This document shows positions 51,181 through 62,600 of a stretch of DNA of 64,000 nucleotides, in pieces. Below the pieces are notes generated by a model. The model saw only the letters and a program-made list of their open reading frames with translations, was not told the DNA's origin and did not search any database. Source of the stretch: Trema orientale (taxonomy: Eukaryota; Streptophyta; Magnoliopsida; Rosales; Cannabaceae). Within the stretch, counting starts at the first letter, position 1; every line of letters starts with the position of its first letter. The stretch spans positions 181,579 to 245,578 of the forward strand of contig JXTC01000196.1 in the NCBI GenBank assembly GCA_002914845.1, read 5' to 3'. A program made the translations under genes and the position numbers.

Positions 51181-52740
51181 GCGAAACAAAGTTCAAAATC
51201 CCAACAGTGGATCACTGCCATGGATGATGAAATGAAATCCATGAGAGACAACGACATTTGGGAGCTCGTCGAATTGCCGGCAGGAAAGAAACCCAATGGT
51301 TGTAAATAGATTTTTAAAACTAAAAGGGATTCTAAAGGTAATATCGAGAGATATAAGGCTCGTCTAGTTGCCAAGGGTTTCACTTAGAAAGAAGACATTG
51401 ACTATAAAGATACTTTCTCTCCAGTTTCTTCGAAAGACTCTTTCAAAATAATTATGGCACTAATAGCTCATTTTTAGAGCTATACCAAATGGATGTAAAG
51501 ATTGTGTTTCTCAATGGTGATATTGAGGAAATAATTTATATGGTACAATCGGAAAACTTTGTAACTAGAGATCCAAAGTCTATAGTTTGTAAACTAAAGA
51601 AATCTATCTAATGGTCTCAAACAAGCATCCCGTCAATGGTATCATAAGTTCCATCAAGTTATTTTGTCAATCAATTTTAAGAAAAATTCAGTAGATGGAT
51701 TTATATATCATAAATTCAGTAAGAGCAAATATATCTTCCTAGTTTTGTATGTCAATGACATGTTTTTGGCAAGCAATTATATAGGCTTACTGCACGAAAC
51801 CAAGAGATTTTTATCAAACAAATTTGAGATGAAAGATTTTAGGGACGCCTCTTTTGTATTAGGGATTAACATATACCGAGATCGCTCTCAGGGTATACTT
51901 GGGTTATCACAAAAGAGCTATATCGAAAAGGTGCTTGATAGATTTGGTATGAGCAAATATGCCGCAGGAGATACACCCATTGCAAAGGGTGATAAATTTA
52001 GTCTCATTCAATGCCCCAAGAATGAGTTTGAAGTTAAAGAAATACAGAAGATCTCTTATGCATCTGCAATAGAGAGTCTGATATATACTCAGGTGTGTAC
52101 GCGTCCGGATATAGCGTACATAGTTAGAGTGCTAGGCAGATACTTAAGCAACCTTGGTATAGATCACTGGACAGTATCAAAGAAAGTTTTACGATATTTA
52201 CAGAAAATAAAAGATTACATACTCACTTATTGGAGATCTAATCATTTGGAGATCGTGGGATATTCCAACTCCGATTATGCTGGATGCCTAGATAGTAAGA
52301 GATCCACTTCAGGCTATATTTACCTGCTTGCCAGAGGAGCTATATCATAGAAGAGTGTTAAGCAGACGCTCACAGCTTCTTCCACTATGGAGACAGAATT
52401 TATAGCCTGTCATGAGGCATCGAATTAAGGAATATAATTGCAGAATTTTATCACCAGGCTACGAATTGTTGATGGTATTGAAAAGCCATTAAAGATTTAT
52501 TGTGATAATAGGGCAGCTGTTCTATATTCTAATAACAACAGAAGCTCGTCAAAGTCTAAACACACAGACATTAAGTTTCTAGTTGTTAAAGAAAGAGTTC
52601 AGAGTCACCTAGTATATATAGAACATATCGGGACTAACTCCATATTGGCAGATCCGCTCACCAAAGGTCTAACACCTAAGGTGTTTCATAAGCACATTGA
52701 TCATGTGGGTGTTGTACCATTTACAGATGTTCAAAATTAG
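51181..52740 (+). pseudogene. Reverse transcriptase and RNase H region of copia pol
   Basis: The RT start WITAMDDEMKSMRDNDIWELV is at about 51208, followed by YKARLVAKGF and TFSPVS. Stops occur near 51307, 51385 and 51474, with a probable frameshift in the next 200 bp. The catalytic YVDD is YVND (Asn codon 51754-51756). RNase H follows with DYAGCLDSKRSTSGY and IYCDNRAAV, then DPLTKGL. It ends at 52740 and has further stops near 52348 and 52427. The element cannot encode an active polymerase as it stands. Confidence 0.9.
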
Positions 52741-53185
52741 CAGGAGTTAGATTTTATAAATTCTCTTGTGATAGACACATTTATTATTTAATATTAATAA
52801 AGTGATAGTTTTCTTTTATACTCTGAATTTATATTCTTTCTATCTATTGTTTTGCATAAAGTTGCAGTTTTGCATAAAGTGAAAGACTAAGGTTGATTTG
52901 TTGGAATCTTAAAGTAGGACTAAATAAAAATAGGTATATAAGATCATTTTTCATATAATTTCCATGCCATACATCCATACTTAAATCTGTGCTATTGCCT
53001 GTATTGATTTGGTAATCATTGATTGGTTTAGTTGCCTACTTAAGTTCAATGAAGGCCACTTTGATTTCATGTTGATATACAAGATAGTTCAGATTGTCTT
53101 AAGGAGTAATTTCTTAACAGACAACAATAAAGTGCGCTCTCAAGTTTTCATTATATAATTGTTTCCAGGAAAACTCATGTAGCCC

Positions 53186-53196
53186 AAGTGGGAGAT
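53186..53196 (+). promoter_or_regulatory. Polypurine tract of copia element
   Basis: AAGTGGGAGAT lies immediately before the 3' LTR start TGTTGGG, the usual plus-strand priming site position. Confidence 0.9.
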
Positions 53197-53705
53197 TGTT
53201 GGGTTATTTATATAACCTATTAAATATGAGCTACACATTTTTGAATAGCAATTATATATATTAGAACTGTCTAATAAGTGGGGTCATTAAGTGATCTAAT
53301 TGTGGGCTCAGAAAATTACCAATTAAATATGGGCTGTGTAATATGTGGGTACTCAATATTGGACCAATAAGGATTGATGGGGTTTCTATTAGATGCCTGT
53401 ATATAAGAATATAACTATTAGGGTTTTGGTTTACAAACTAAATAGAACGTACGCTCTTCTCCTCTGCCTCCATCAACATAGAGAGACATTGAGCATACAT
53501 AGAGTATTCTAGCTGTGGAAGACCTTCTACCCTCAGACTCTAATTAATTAATCGCTTCTGCTTACGTGATCACATCCTGTGCTATCAAACACAATGGATC
53601 TAGGTTAGCCACGGGTTTTCTCTCAACAAATCTTTTCTTGACAATTTTGGCATGATAGATTCTAGGATTGTATTTGATTTAACAATCCATTATGTATATC
53701 TAACA
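53197..53705 (+). repeat. 3' LTR of copia element
   Basis: 509 bp, TGTTGGGTTATTTATATAAC to TATATCTAACA, flanked by the TTTTC target repeat. Confidence 0.9.
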
Positions 53706-53938
53706 TTTTCCACTTAACGAAGAAGACTGAAGGAGATTTTCAAGGTCTAGCTTATGCCCCTCAATTTTCTGGTTATGTGAGACGCACATGCTAATTTAGT
53801 GTAAAAAAGAAATTGAGTTGTTAAAAGGGACTTCAATGATACAAATTGGAGAGTTTGGGGATCTAAATACTACGAAAAGAAGAACGGGGACCTAAGTGAT
53901 ACTTCTGTGAAAGGTTGGGGACCTTAGGTGATATTTAC

Positions 53939-55386
53939 TATAAAAAAAATGGACCAATCTATCTATATAATAATAAGTGGCTAAAGGCTTGATGAATAGT
54001 AATATTTTTGCGCAGCTACTTTTTGCCATATTACTTTCTGCTAACAATACATTTAGATCGTTGGATCTCTTTCTACCCAATGATCCATAATCACTAGCAA
54101 CATGTGCTTTGCCTTTTTAATTTTTGTCTTTATATATATTTATAGTTTCCTTTTTTCTGTAGTTTTTTTAATTTTTATTTAGCAAGGAAATCTTTTTGAT
54201 GTACATGCTGCTTAAAGATTTACTTATCTCTTTTTTTTTGTGATATTTTTATTTTTAAATATTATAATACTAGATCAACTAAAAAAGGTAAAATATAAAA
54301 TCAAATAGACATTTTAATGCATTTGTAATTATTTTACTTATGTGCCATCTATATATATATATTTTTTTCCCTTTAACAACAATTACAAGAATTTTTCTTC
54401 GCTTTTTATTTTAATAGCCTTTACTTAAATAACTATTATTCAATAAGACGTAGCTTTAGAAAAGTAATATTATTTATTGGTTTCTTACAAATTATTTGAT
54501 GTTAATTTTAACTTAACTTAGTGGTTTGTTTGTTTGTTTTTTATTTTAATTTTTTCCACAAATTTCTCAGTTTTAGGAACTGTCAGTTGGTATCTATATG
54601 CATATATTTTAGTACAATATATATTGTTTTATTGTTTTTTTTTTTTTTTTCCATTTCTCTACTAATGACTGATCTTTTGAGGCACAAAATAGTTTTGATG
54701 TCTTATTTTTATCTGAGGTTTATAGAAAGAAGTAATAAGAATTTTGTTAATTCTTATGGAATCAATTTTAGAGAATAACAAAAATATGAAGATAAAAATA
54801 TTAAATTTCTACATATAATTTTCATGCAAATGAAAAAATCACTACTTTTTAATGGGTTAATGAAACTATTATTTTACGGAAGTAATTTATCGATACTTTT
54901 TTATTTACGCATATAGGTTATATTTAGTAGAGATGAAAGAAAATGAGAGGGGAAGAAAAGTAAGGAGAAAGATGGAAAATGTGTTGGATGGAAAGGAAAA
55001 TATTTTTCCTCATGTAATTTTCTTTTTTGGTGAATAAATAAGAATTAAAATAAACTTACTTTCCTTTATTTGATATTTAAAATAAAAATGAACTGATAGA
55101 AAGTACTTCATTTCAAAATTATCATTTTATCCTTTTGGCATTTATGTTTTGTTTATTTTTTAAAAAAATTGATAAATTATTAAAAGATGGTAAGACTACA
55201 ATTCAACTTTTTCCTTCCTTTTTCTCTTTAATATGGAAAAAATATTGGATTGTCCCAACCAATTTAGTCTCCTTTCTCTTTTCTTTCATATCAAATTCCC
55301 CTATCTCCTCCCCTNTTCTCTTATGCATGTTATTGTAAGATACATTGATATTTTACAATCTTGAGTTCTTTTAAGTTTCTGATTTA
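53939..55386. other. Intergenic, no gene seen; N at 55315
   Basis: Very AT-rich DNA with T runs (for example about 54637-54650). No domain or exon is recognisable. A single N at 55315, within a pyrimidine-rich stretch, may hide missing bases. Confidence 0.5.
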
Positions 55387-55746
55387 GGGATAAAATCACT
55401 TTTATACCTTATATTTTGATGCTTTGTTCAATTTATACCTTCTATTTTGGTTATTATCAATATTAATTCTTAGATTTGAAATCTGTTACAAATTTATACT
55501 CAGGTATCAACTTAGATCAGTTAATTTACCATAATGATTTAATAAACTTATTCTCGGATCTGTTTTTATACAGTTTATTTTCAATTTTTTAAATGACATT
55601 ATAGTAAATTAACTGCTCTAAATTGGTCTCAGGGTATAAATTTGAAACAAATTTTAAATCTAAGGGTCAATGTTGATAATAACTAAAACAAAAGATATAA
55701 ATTAAACAAAGTGTCAAAATACAAATTATAAAAGTGATATTATTCC
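55387..55746. mobile_element. Foldback MITE, about 360 bp
   Basis: The left arm starts GGGATAAAATCACTTTTATA. The right arm is its complement, ending GTGATATTATTCC, and the arms pair for about 150 bp. The flanking 9-mers TCTGATTTA and TTTGATTAA differ at two positions, compatible with a decayed 9-bp target duplication of Mutator type. A truncated relative lies at 43551. Confidence 0.75.
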
Positions 55747-55948
55747 TTTGATTAATTGCCTAAATGTTAAATATGGATTTTGTTTTTCTTTGGGTAAATA
55801 CATATGGATGTTGATGATAAAGTTTTAGTTAAATTGAAAAATAATATATTTATTGTTAGAATTTGAATTAGATCTAACTAAATTATGCACACCATAAAAT
55901 CATTCACGGGTATCGTGCCTTGGGCACGTGCAACATACTAGTTGTTTA

Positions 55949-56921
55949 GGATTTTTGGTGCATTTAGTCCCTTGACTACACAAGTTATTACGATTTGGTC
56001 CCTTAACTTTCAATTTTGACAATTAAGTCCTTTGACTATTTGATTGCTAGTAATTTGGTCCTAAACGCTAACTGGTGTTAACTTTCTTATAGTAAATGCA
56101 CATGAGGTGTCAAGTGAGGTTGTTTGCTAAGAAACTGAGGAGTAATTATGAGATATTCCAGGGGCCATATTGGAGGGAGATTTTGCCATGTGTTATACAT
56201 TAGAGGGAAAATTGAGTATATTGGAGAGAAAGTGGGTATTATTTATCAAGTATATTTATTTATTTATTTTTTGCTAGTGTTTGCTTGTCAATTCATGCAT
56301 TAGTGGAGTTTCTTCTTGAGTTTTATTGCAATCTTTTTTACCATAAAATTGATATTTAAATGATTATGATACGATAGTTTATATTAGTACATGTGATGCT
56401 TTAGTTTTATCTATTAATATATTCATATAATATTAATTATTTTATAATTAAATGTAATCTGCAATCTGCTTGATTTTTTTTAATAATTTGCAACTGTAAT
56501 TTTTAGTTTTGCACACTCTTTTGTTTTGTAAACATTATTTTTTAATATATGTATTAACGTAAATATATGAATTAACATTATCATGTGATTGGCAATATAG
56601 TATAAATAAAATTAAATTATAGGAGTTGTGATAATTTTGGTCCATATTTGTGTTTTATGTTTACTGAGGTAAGATACTATATTTGTGGGCTACATATTTT
56701 AATTATCCCTGGAAAATCTCGTAATTATCCCTGAGTTTCTTAGCAAACAATCTCATGTAACACCTCACGTGCATTTATTGTGAGAAAGTTAACGCAAGTT
56801 AGCATTCAGGATCAAATTACTAGCAGTTAAATAGTCGAGGGACTTAATTACTAAAATTAAAAGTTAAGGGACCAAATCGTAACAACTTGTATAGTCAAGG
56901 GACTAAATGCGCCAAAAACCC
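55949..56921. mobile_element. 973-bp foldback element with perfect 9-bp target duplication
   Basis: Inverted repeats of about 220 bp begin GGATTTTTGGTGCATTTAGT and end with the complement of GGGTTTTTGGCGCATTTAGT. The exact 9-mer AGTTGTTTA flanks both ends (55940-55948 and 56922-56930). The internal 500 bp is AT-rich and has no recognisable transposase. A 9-bp duplication with long inverted repeats is characteristic of Mutator-like elements. Its right end lies about 90 bp before the first ATG of the PPR transcript region. Confidence 0.88.
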
Positions 56922-57018
56922 AGTTGTTTAAAAAAGATTTAACTGTATTTTAAATAGCTAGGTCGTTTGAGCCTTTTCTGTTTCTGTCGTTTTCTCAAAT
57001 CTACAGAGGTATTACACT

Positions 57019-57277
57019 ATGGCCGAAGCGGCGGAGAAAGCTCGAGAGGACGTCACCTATGGCCGAAGCATTTTGCTCCAATTCTTTCGCGATAACTGAC
57101 CTTTCCTTCTCCAACTGTCTGGTTAGGTTCAAAACCCTCCATCATTTTCAAGCTCTCATTTGCTTTAACCGAAATGTTCTTCAATTTCAGTTCTTTCTTA
57201 ACTCGCGAGTTCGGTCCATTAAGACTGAGTCTAATGAGAAAGGGGTTGCCTGTGAACTCGGTAGCCATTTATTCTGA
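57019..57277 (+). promoter_or_regulatory. Two overlapping uORFs before the PPR start
   Basis: An ATG at 57019 opens a 26-codon frame (to 57099). An ATG at 57059 opens a 72-codon frame ending at 57277, past the PPR start at 57174 in a different frame. Both ATGs lie in a duplicated TATGGCCGAAGC word 40 bp apart. If the transcript starts upstream, ribosomes must pass or leak through both. The true start could also lie further 5' only if an unseen splice exists. Confidence 0.5.
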
Positions 57278-59643
57278 ATACCCATTTAGTTTTTTCCGAT
57301 TTAGTGCTTTTTTCTCAACATCTAGTTCGAGAAACGACCCTTTGGGAGCCGAAATTAGAGCCAAAAATGGAGAACTTGATGAATTTGATAACGCCAATGG
57401 TGGGTATGATAGATTTAAGAAGCTGGGTAATGAGGGTTCTGGGGATTTGAGTTTCGTTGGATGTAACGGTGGCGATTCTGAGGAGAATCGAGGCTCAAGT
57501 TTGGACAGTTTCGGTGATTTTGATGACTCTGAAGATAGCNGATGGTAATGAGAATCATATGGTGTTGAATTTGTCTAGTAGGAATAGTGTACAAATAGAA
57601 GATGTTGGTAGGATTGAAGGTGATGAGGACGAGTCCAGACACCCTTTGGTTAGAGAGGTTCGCAGGTTAATTGATCTTAGGTCTACTTGGAACCCGAAGC
57701 TCGAAGGGGAGTTAAGGCACTTGTTAAGGAGCCTCAAGCCTTGGCAGGTTTGTGCGGTTTTGCGTTCTTTTGATGACGAGCGGGTTGCTTTGAGATTATT
57801 CTATTGGGCTGATCGGCAATGGCGTTATCGACATGACCCGATTGTTTACCACGCAATGCTTGAAATTCTTAGCAAGACTAAGTTGTGTCAGGGTGCTAAG
57901 AGGGTTCTCCGGCTTATGGCCCGCCGAAGAATTCAGCGCACCCCTGAAGCTTTCGGTCTTGTGATGGCGTCATATAGTAGAGCAGGCAAGTTGAGGAATG
58001 CATTGAGAATCTTGACTTTAATGCAGAGAGCAGGGGTAGAACCTAATGTATCAGTATGCAACACTGCGGTCCATGTTTTGGTAATGGGAAATAGATTGGA
58101 AAAGGCATTGAGGTTCTTACAACGTATGGAAATCATTGGGATTAGGCCAAATGTTGTCACTTACAATTGTCTGATAAAAGGGTATTGTAATTTGCATCGG
58201 TTTGATGATGCCATGGAGCTAATTGCTCAAATGCCACTTAGGAGTTGCTACCCAGATAAAGTTAGTTACTATACTGTGATGGGTTTTCTTTGCAAAGAAA
58301 AAAGGATCAAAGAAGTCAGGGAGCTCATGGAGAAAATGAAGGATGCTGGATTAGTAGCAGACCAGGTTACTTATAATAATCTTATCCATATGCTCTCAAA
58401 GCACGGGCATGGAAATGAGGCTTTTGAATTTTTAAGGGAAGCCGAAGAGAAGGGATTTCGTGTTGATAAGGTTGGGTATAGTGCAGTGGTTCACTCATTC
58501 TGCAAGGAAGGTAACACTGACATGGCAAAAGAAATTGTCAATGAGATGTTCTCAAAAGGTTGCATTCCAGATGTTGTAACATACACCTCGGTGCTTAATG
58601 GGTTTTGTAGGGAAGGAAAGGTGGATCAAGCTAAAAAGATGCTTCAGCAGATGTACAAGCATGGTTGTAAACCGAATACTGTATCCTATACAGCTTTATT
58701 AAATGGGCTTTGTCAGAGTGGCAAGTCACTAGAGGCAAGAGAGATGATGAATATGAGTGAGGAAGAGTGGTGGACTCCAAATGCCATAACTTATAGTGTT
58801 GTGTTGCATGGGTTGCGTAAGGAAGGGAAATTGGTTGAGGCCTGTTTTCTTGTAGAAGAGATGGTTGGAAAGGGTTTTTTCCCAAACTCGGTTGAAATAA
58901 ACTTAATGATTCAGTCTCTCTGCCGAGAGGGGAAAATGGATGAGGCTAAGAAGTTCATGGAGGGGTGTCTACGGAAAGGGTGTGCTGTTAATGTTGTAAA
59001 TTTTACTACTCTTATTCATGGATATTGTCAAAAGGATGACTTGGAAGCTGCTCTATCATTGCTTGATGACATGTATCTTAGCAACAAACATCCTGATGCG
59101 GTCACGTATACAACACTAATCAATGCACTGGGGAGAAAAGGTAGAATAGAAGAGATGACTGAACTTGTGAAGAAGATGCTGGGAAAGGGTCTGGATCCTA
59201 CTCCCGTGACATACAGAACAGTTATCCATTGGTTTTGTCAAATGGGTAGGGTTGATGATTTGTTGAAACTATTAGAAAAAATGCTTGTCAGGCAGAAAAG
59301 CAGGACCGTATATAATCAAGTCATTGAAAAGTTATGTTCTTTTGGAAACCTTGATGAGGCTGAAAAACTCTTGAGTAAAGTGTTGAGAACGGCTTCAAGA
59401 ATTGATGCTAATACATGCCACATTCTCATGGATAGCTTTTTGAGCAAGGGGTTTCCTCTGTCAGCTTATAGAGTAGCCAATAGGATGTTCAATCGGAATA
59501 TGATTCCTGATTTAAAATTATGTGAGAAGGTGAGTAAAAGACTGATGTCAGAAGGAAATTCAAAAGAGGCAGATAACCTTATGTTATGGTTCGTAGAGCG
59601 TGGATGCAGATCACCTCACGATCAAGAGTGTATGCGAAGTTGA
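57174..59643 (+). CDS. P-class pentatricopeptide repeat protein
   Basis: An RNA-binding protein of the PPR family, which acts in mitochondria or plastids on specific transcripts. It is intronless with about 822 codons plus a gap. The start at 57174 gives an N terminus rich in Phe, Arg and Ser (FFRFSAFFSTSSSRN) that looks like an organelle targeting peptide. An acidic Asp/Gly-rich linker holding the N at 57540 follows, then HPLVREVRRLIDLRSTWNPKLE. About fifteen 35-residue repeats run from roughly 57850 to 59560, such as VTYNCLIKGYC, VSYYTVMGFLC, VTYTSVLNGFC and VNFTTLIHGYC. There is no E, DYW or SMR domain, so it belongs to the pure P class. It closely resembles my memory of Arabidopsis At1g30290. 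The frame before the N and the frame after it meet exactly if the gap is a multiple of three. Confidence 0.9.
57540..57540. other. Assembly gap placeholder in the PPR coding region
   Basis: The N follows a complete GAA GAT AGC codon series and precedes a complete GAT GGT AAT series. The literal sequence shifts frame, but removing the N or inserting any multiple of three bases keeps one frame. The surrounding protein is Asp/Gly/Ser-rich, where repeat-length differences are common. Confidence 0.8.
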
Positions 59644-62600
59644 CAAGGACTGTTCTTGGGTATAAGAAAACTCTTAGCTAATCCCTCATTTTGTGAACTC
59701 TATCTTCAAGAGAGTATACGTAAGACATTTTTATTTCAATGTGTTTTAAGCATTCTGGTTTCTGCATTATCTGAAGAGTACTGCAGTTGGTAGTTTACTT
59801 GTACTTTTCTCGGTTAGGGTTAGCATTAATTCTCTCGAGGCTATGTTAACATTTCTTGCGGTTTGTACAATATTCTTGGTTCAATTTCCCTTTGAGTTCA
59901 AGAAAGTTGCTTGCATGGTTTCCTAACATGTCCAGCTTCCTTGTTATTCTAAGTTCCGACATACATAAAGTCTTCTGTTAACCATCCGTTTTCTATTTAT
60001 TTATTTATTATACCATTTTTCCTGTTCTGATTTGAGTTTTCCTCTGTAGGTAGTTGTGGCATGAACATCTGGATGCCTAGTTTCGTATTCAAGATGATGG
60101 CAGATATTGGATTCAGTTCATGATACTCATGTAGCAGGTTGCAACTTATCAATTCTTTCCTTCTGTTAAGCAGATTATTGAGTGGACTATCTTACAAATA
60201 ACTTCACCAATCAGGTTGATAGTAAGGTGGCTTGCTACTTGGGGAAGATAAATGAATCAGGTTCTCCAGTATCCAAGTTTAAGATAAAGTTCCTATGCAA
60301 TCAAAGGAGGAGCATGGTCTGGGGTTAGGAAGCTTGAGAATGGAAGAGAGCAGCAAGTTTGAGATCTTTCTTTTTTTTTTTTTCACCAAGAAAGAGTCGG
60401 TGTTGGTGGCTTGTTCCAAGAATAATATTCTGAAAATTGATGGCATTGGATGTTCTTTGGACACAATGCTTTTGAAGGAACTACTGGAGTGGGCTAGAGC
60501 ACCTAGAAATTATCACCATCTGATGGGCCTCGAGCTCAAATCTATGGGCAACGAGTAACGTATGATACAGGGAGCAACTTACAAAAGTGAGAGCAGAGTT
60601 AGTGACCATTTGGATAAAATATGGACCACTCAGCTATTTTCGAGTCAAACAGGCATCCAAGTTGGCGAATGCTGCTTGCATATTGTAACATGTAAGTTTG
60701 CCAAATCTAGTTCATTATATTTGTCCAATTGAGTAATGGAAAAGATTCTGCCTATTCCCTATAGTAACTGGTGGAAATTTGCTGTGGTGTAGTGAACGAT
60801 CCAATAGCCATTTACTGTATCTTTGGCCATGAAGGAACGACAATAAAGCTTGAATGGCAACGTGAGTTTTGAGGCTTCAGAATGGAATATAAATTTTACA
60901 CAATGCCAATATTTTACTGCAGATGGGAACACTATATTTGCTGTGTGGTAATGATTGATCCAATAGTCATTTACTCTTGGGAGAATTAACTTTCCGAATT
61001 GCCACCCAGAGTTTTGGAGGATAATGTGAAACTATTCATTTCATTATATTAAAACAGTTTTCATGCTACAAGTTTGAAATTAGGTGTCGTGCATTGATTT
61101 ACCATTTCTGCTTCGGAGAGAATGCCGAGATTTTTAGCTCAAGACTGAAAGGTAAAATGTTTCTGCTAGGTGCTCAAGAGGGATCTAAGGAAGAGTGCTG
61201 TTACTTGGAAGAATGTAGAGGACCCCTTCTCAAAATGAGAAGTTTGTAAGGCAAAGCTTATTGAGCTAACTTTATCCAGGCTATTGGTTGTGGTCCTACT
61301 TATAGAGTTTTAAATTTGGTACACTGGATCTGGTTTTGCAGGTTGGAAGATATACTTTGTTCGCATCTATTTTGGTTACTGTTGCAGTTACTCTTGGAAT
61401 GGTGTTTTGTCCTCTATGAGTTACATAGTTGTAATCGACTTATTGGTGTTAAAGCTCTTTCTGATGTGCCTTTTCCTTGATGTTTTTTTTGCCTTGGTTA
61501 GCTGCACTGATCTGGGAAAATATCTCATATCATATCTTGCTGCAAAGGAACCTTAAGATATTATCACATATCCATATCTGCCTTCTCTATTTAAGAACCT
61601 CTAAGTTAAGCGAAAAGCCAAATACCAAAAGCCAAAAGAGCTAAAATAATACTGAAAAAGAAAAGAATCCCAGTGCCTAGATGTACTTTTTAAGTTACTT
61701 ATACTTATCCTTTTGACTGATTTATGTAACTATTTACTTTTGCTTGGATGTGATTAATCTGGACTAACTTCTATTAATGCATGAAAGTTTGGAAACTGCA
61801 GGTTTCTTGAAACTTGACTTTGTACTTGGAATTGAATTGCGTCCATTACAGTGACAAGTATGAATTTCTCTCACTGTATACCTTTTGAAAGTTAATTCAG
61901 TGAAGCTACATAGCACTACAAGTTGTTATCCATTCCATATGCTTGTCACATTTTACAGGCCTTGAAAGCATCGACATTTTACAGGCCTTGAAAGCATTTT
62001 GATTGACAAAATGGGCTCATTTTATAGTCTTTGCTGTGCTTGGACGGTCACAGGGAGAGGCTTTCTTTTTTTTTTTTTTTTGGTTTAAAATTCGTTGGAC
62101 TGTTCTATCAAACCCTACATATCATCCTTCAATGAAATTGTTATGAAGAAATGTTTTTCTTTATTCCCGGATACATATATGTAATGGCAAGGATAGTAAT
62201 AAAACGGTAATAACTATTCTTAATTAGGCTAGGAAGTATCGAGTTTTCTTGAGTTACATTCAAATCAAAAGTTAAAACTGCGGAAGAGTTAAAATAAATG
62301 TTCGTTTCATACTTTGTTTTATTTCTACATCTATTTTGAACCAATTAGAACATATCATGGGATGAGTGCATCTGAAGCATAGTCAATCTTTAGGAAATTC
62401 TAACTTGCATCACAAGAATTTTAGTGTAAAAACTATGCATGTTTACTTATACGCCGTGTACTTTTTGATCTCAATGTACTTTTTTATTTTTTTGTTCTCT
62501 CATAAAGAGTTCTTTCTTATAACTTTTTTTCCCCCAAAAACGTTAATCATCGGCCCATTTAGTACATTGCTAGTTCTGGAAACTGATTGGCTGTGATATC

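Larger units (their letters stand above)
47146..53705 (+). mobile_element. Degenerate Ty1/copia LTR retrotransposon
   Basis: A full-length but dead element of 6560 bp. It has a 5' LTR at 47146-47602 and a 3' LTR at 53197-53705, both starting TGTTGG and ending AACA. Perfect TTTTC target duplications lie at 47141-47145 and 53706-53710. A tRNA-Met primer site and a polypurine tract are present. The internal domain order protease, integrase, reverse transcriptase, RNase H defines copia. The LTRs differ at many positions, and the 5' LTR lacks a block of about 45 bp present in the 3' LTR (around 53443-53490), so the insertion is old. Every domain carries stops. Confidence 0.95.
46222..53938. mobile_element. 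Element with about 200-bp inverted repeats, split by a copia insertion
   Basis: The left arm (about 46222-46425) starts GGGTAAATATCACCTAATG. The right arm (about 53740-53938) is its complement, ending GGTGATATTTAC. The arms align over about 200 bp through words such as TTTGTATCATTGAA and TCTC(A/T)CAT. Removing the copia element and one target repeat leaves about 1.15 kb with no recognisable protein. Long arms with a GGG start suggest a Mutator-like foldback element. The flanks are A-rich, so a 9-bp target duplication cannot be judged. Confidence 0.65.

Noticed and set aside
60295..60558. 87-codon ATG frame downstream of the PPR gene
   Set aside because: No homology recognised; contains a T-run-encoded phenylalanine tract and lies in probable 3' UTR or intergenic DNA.
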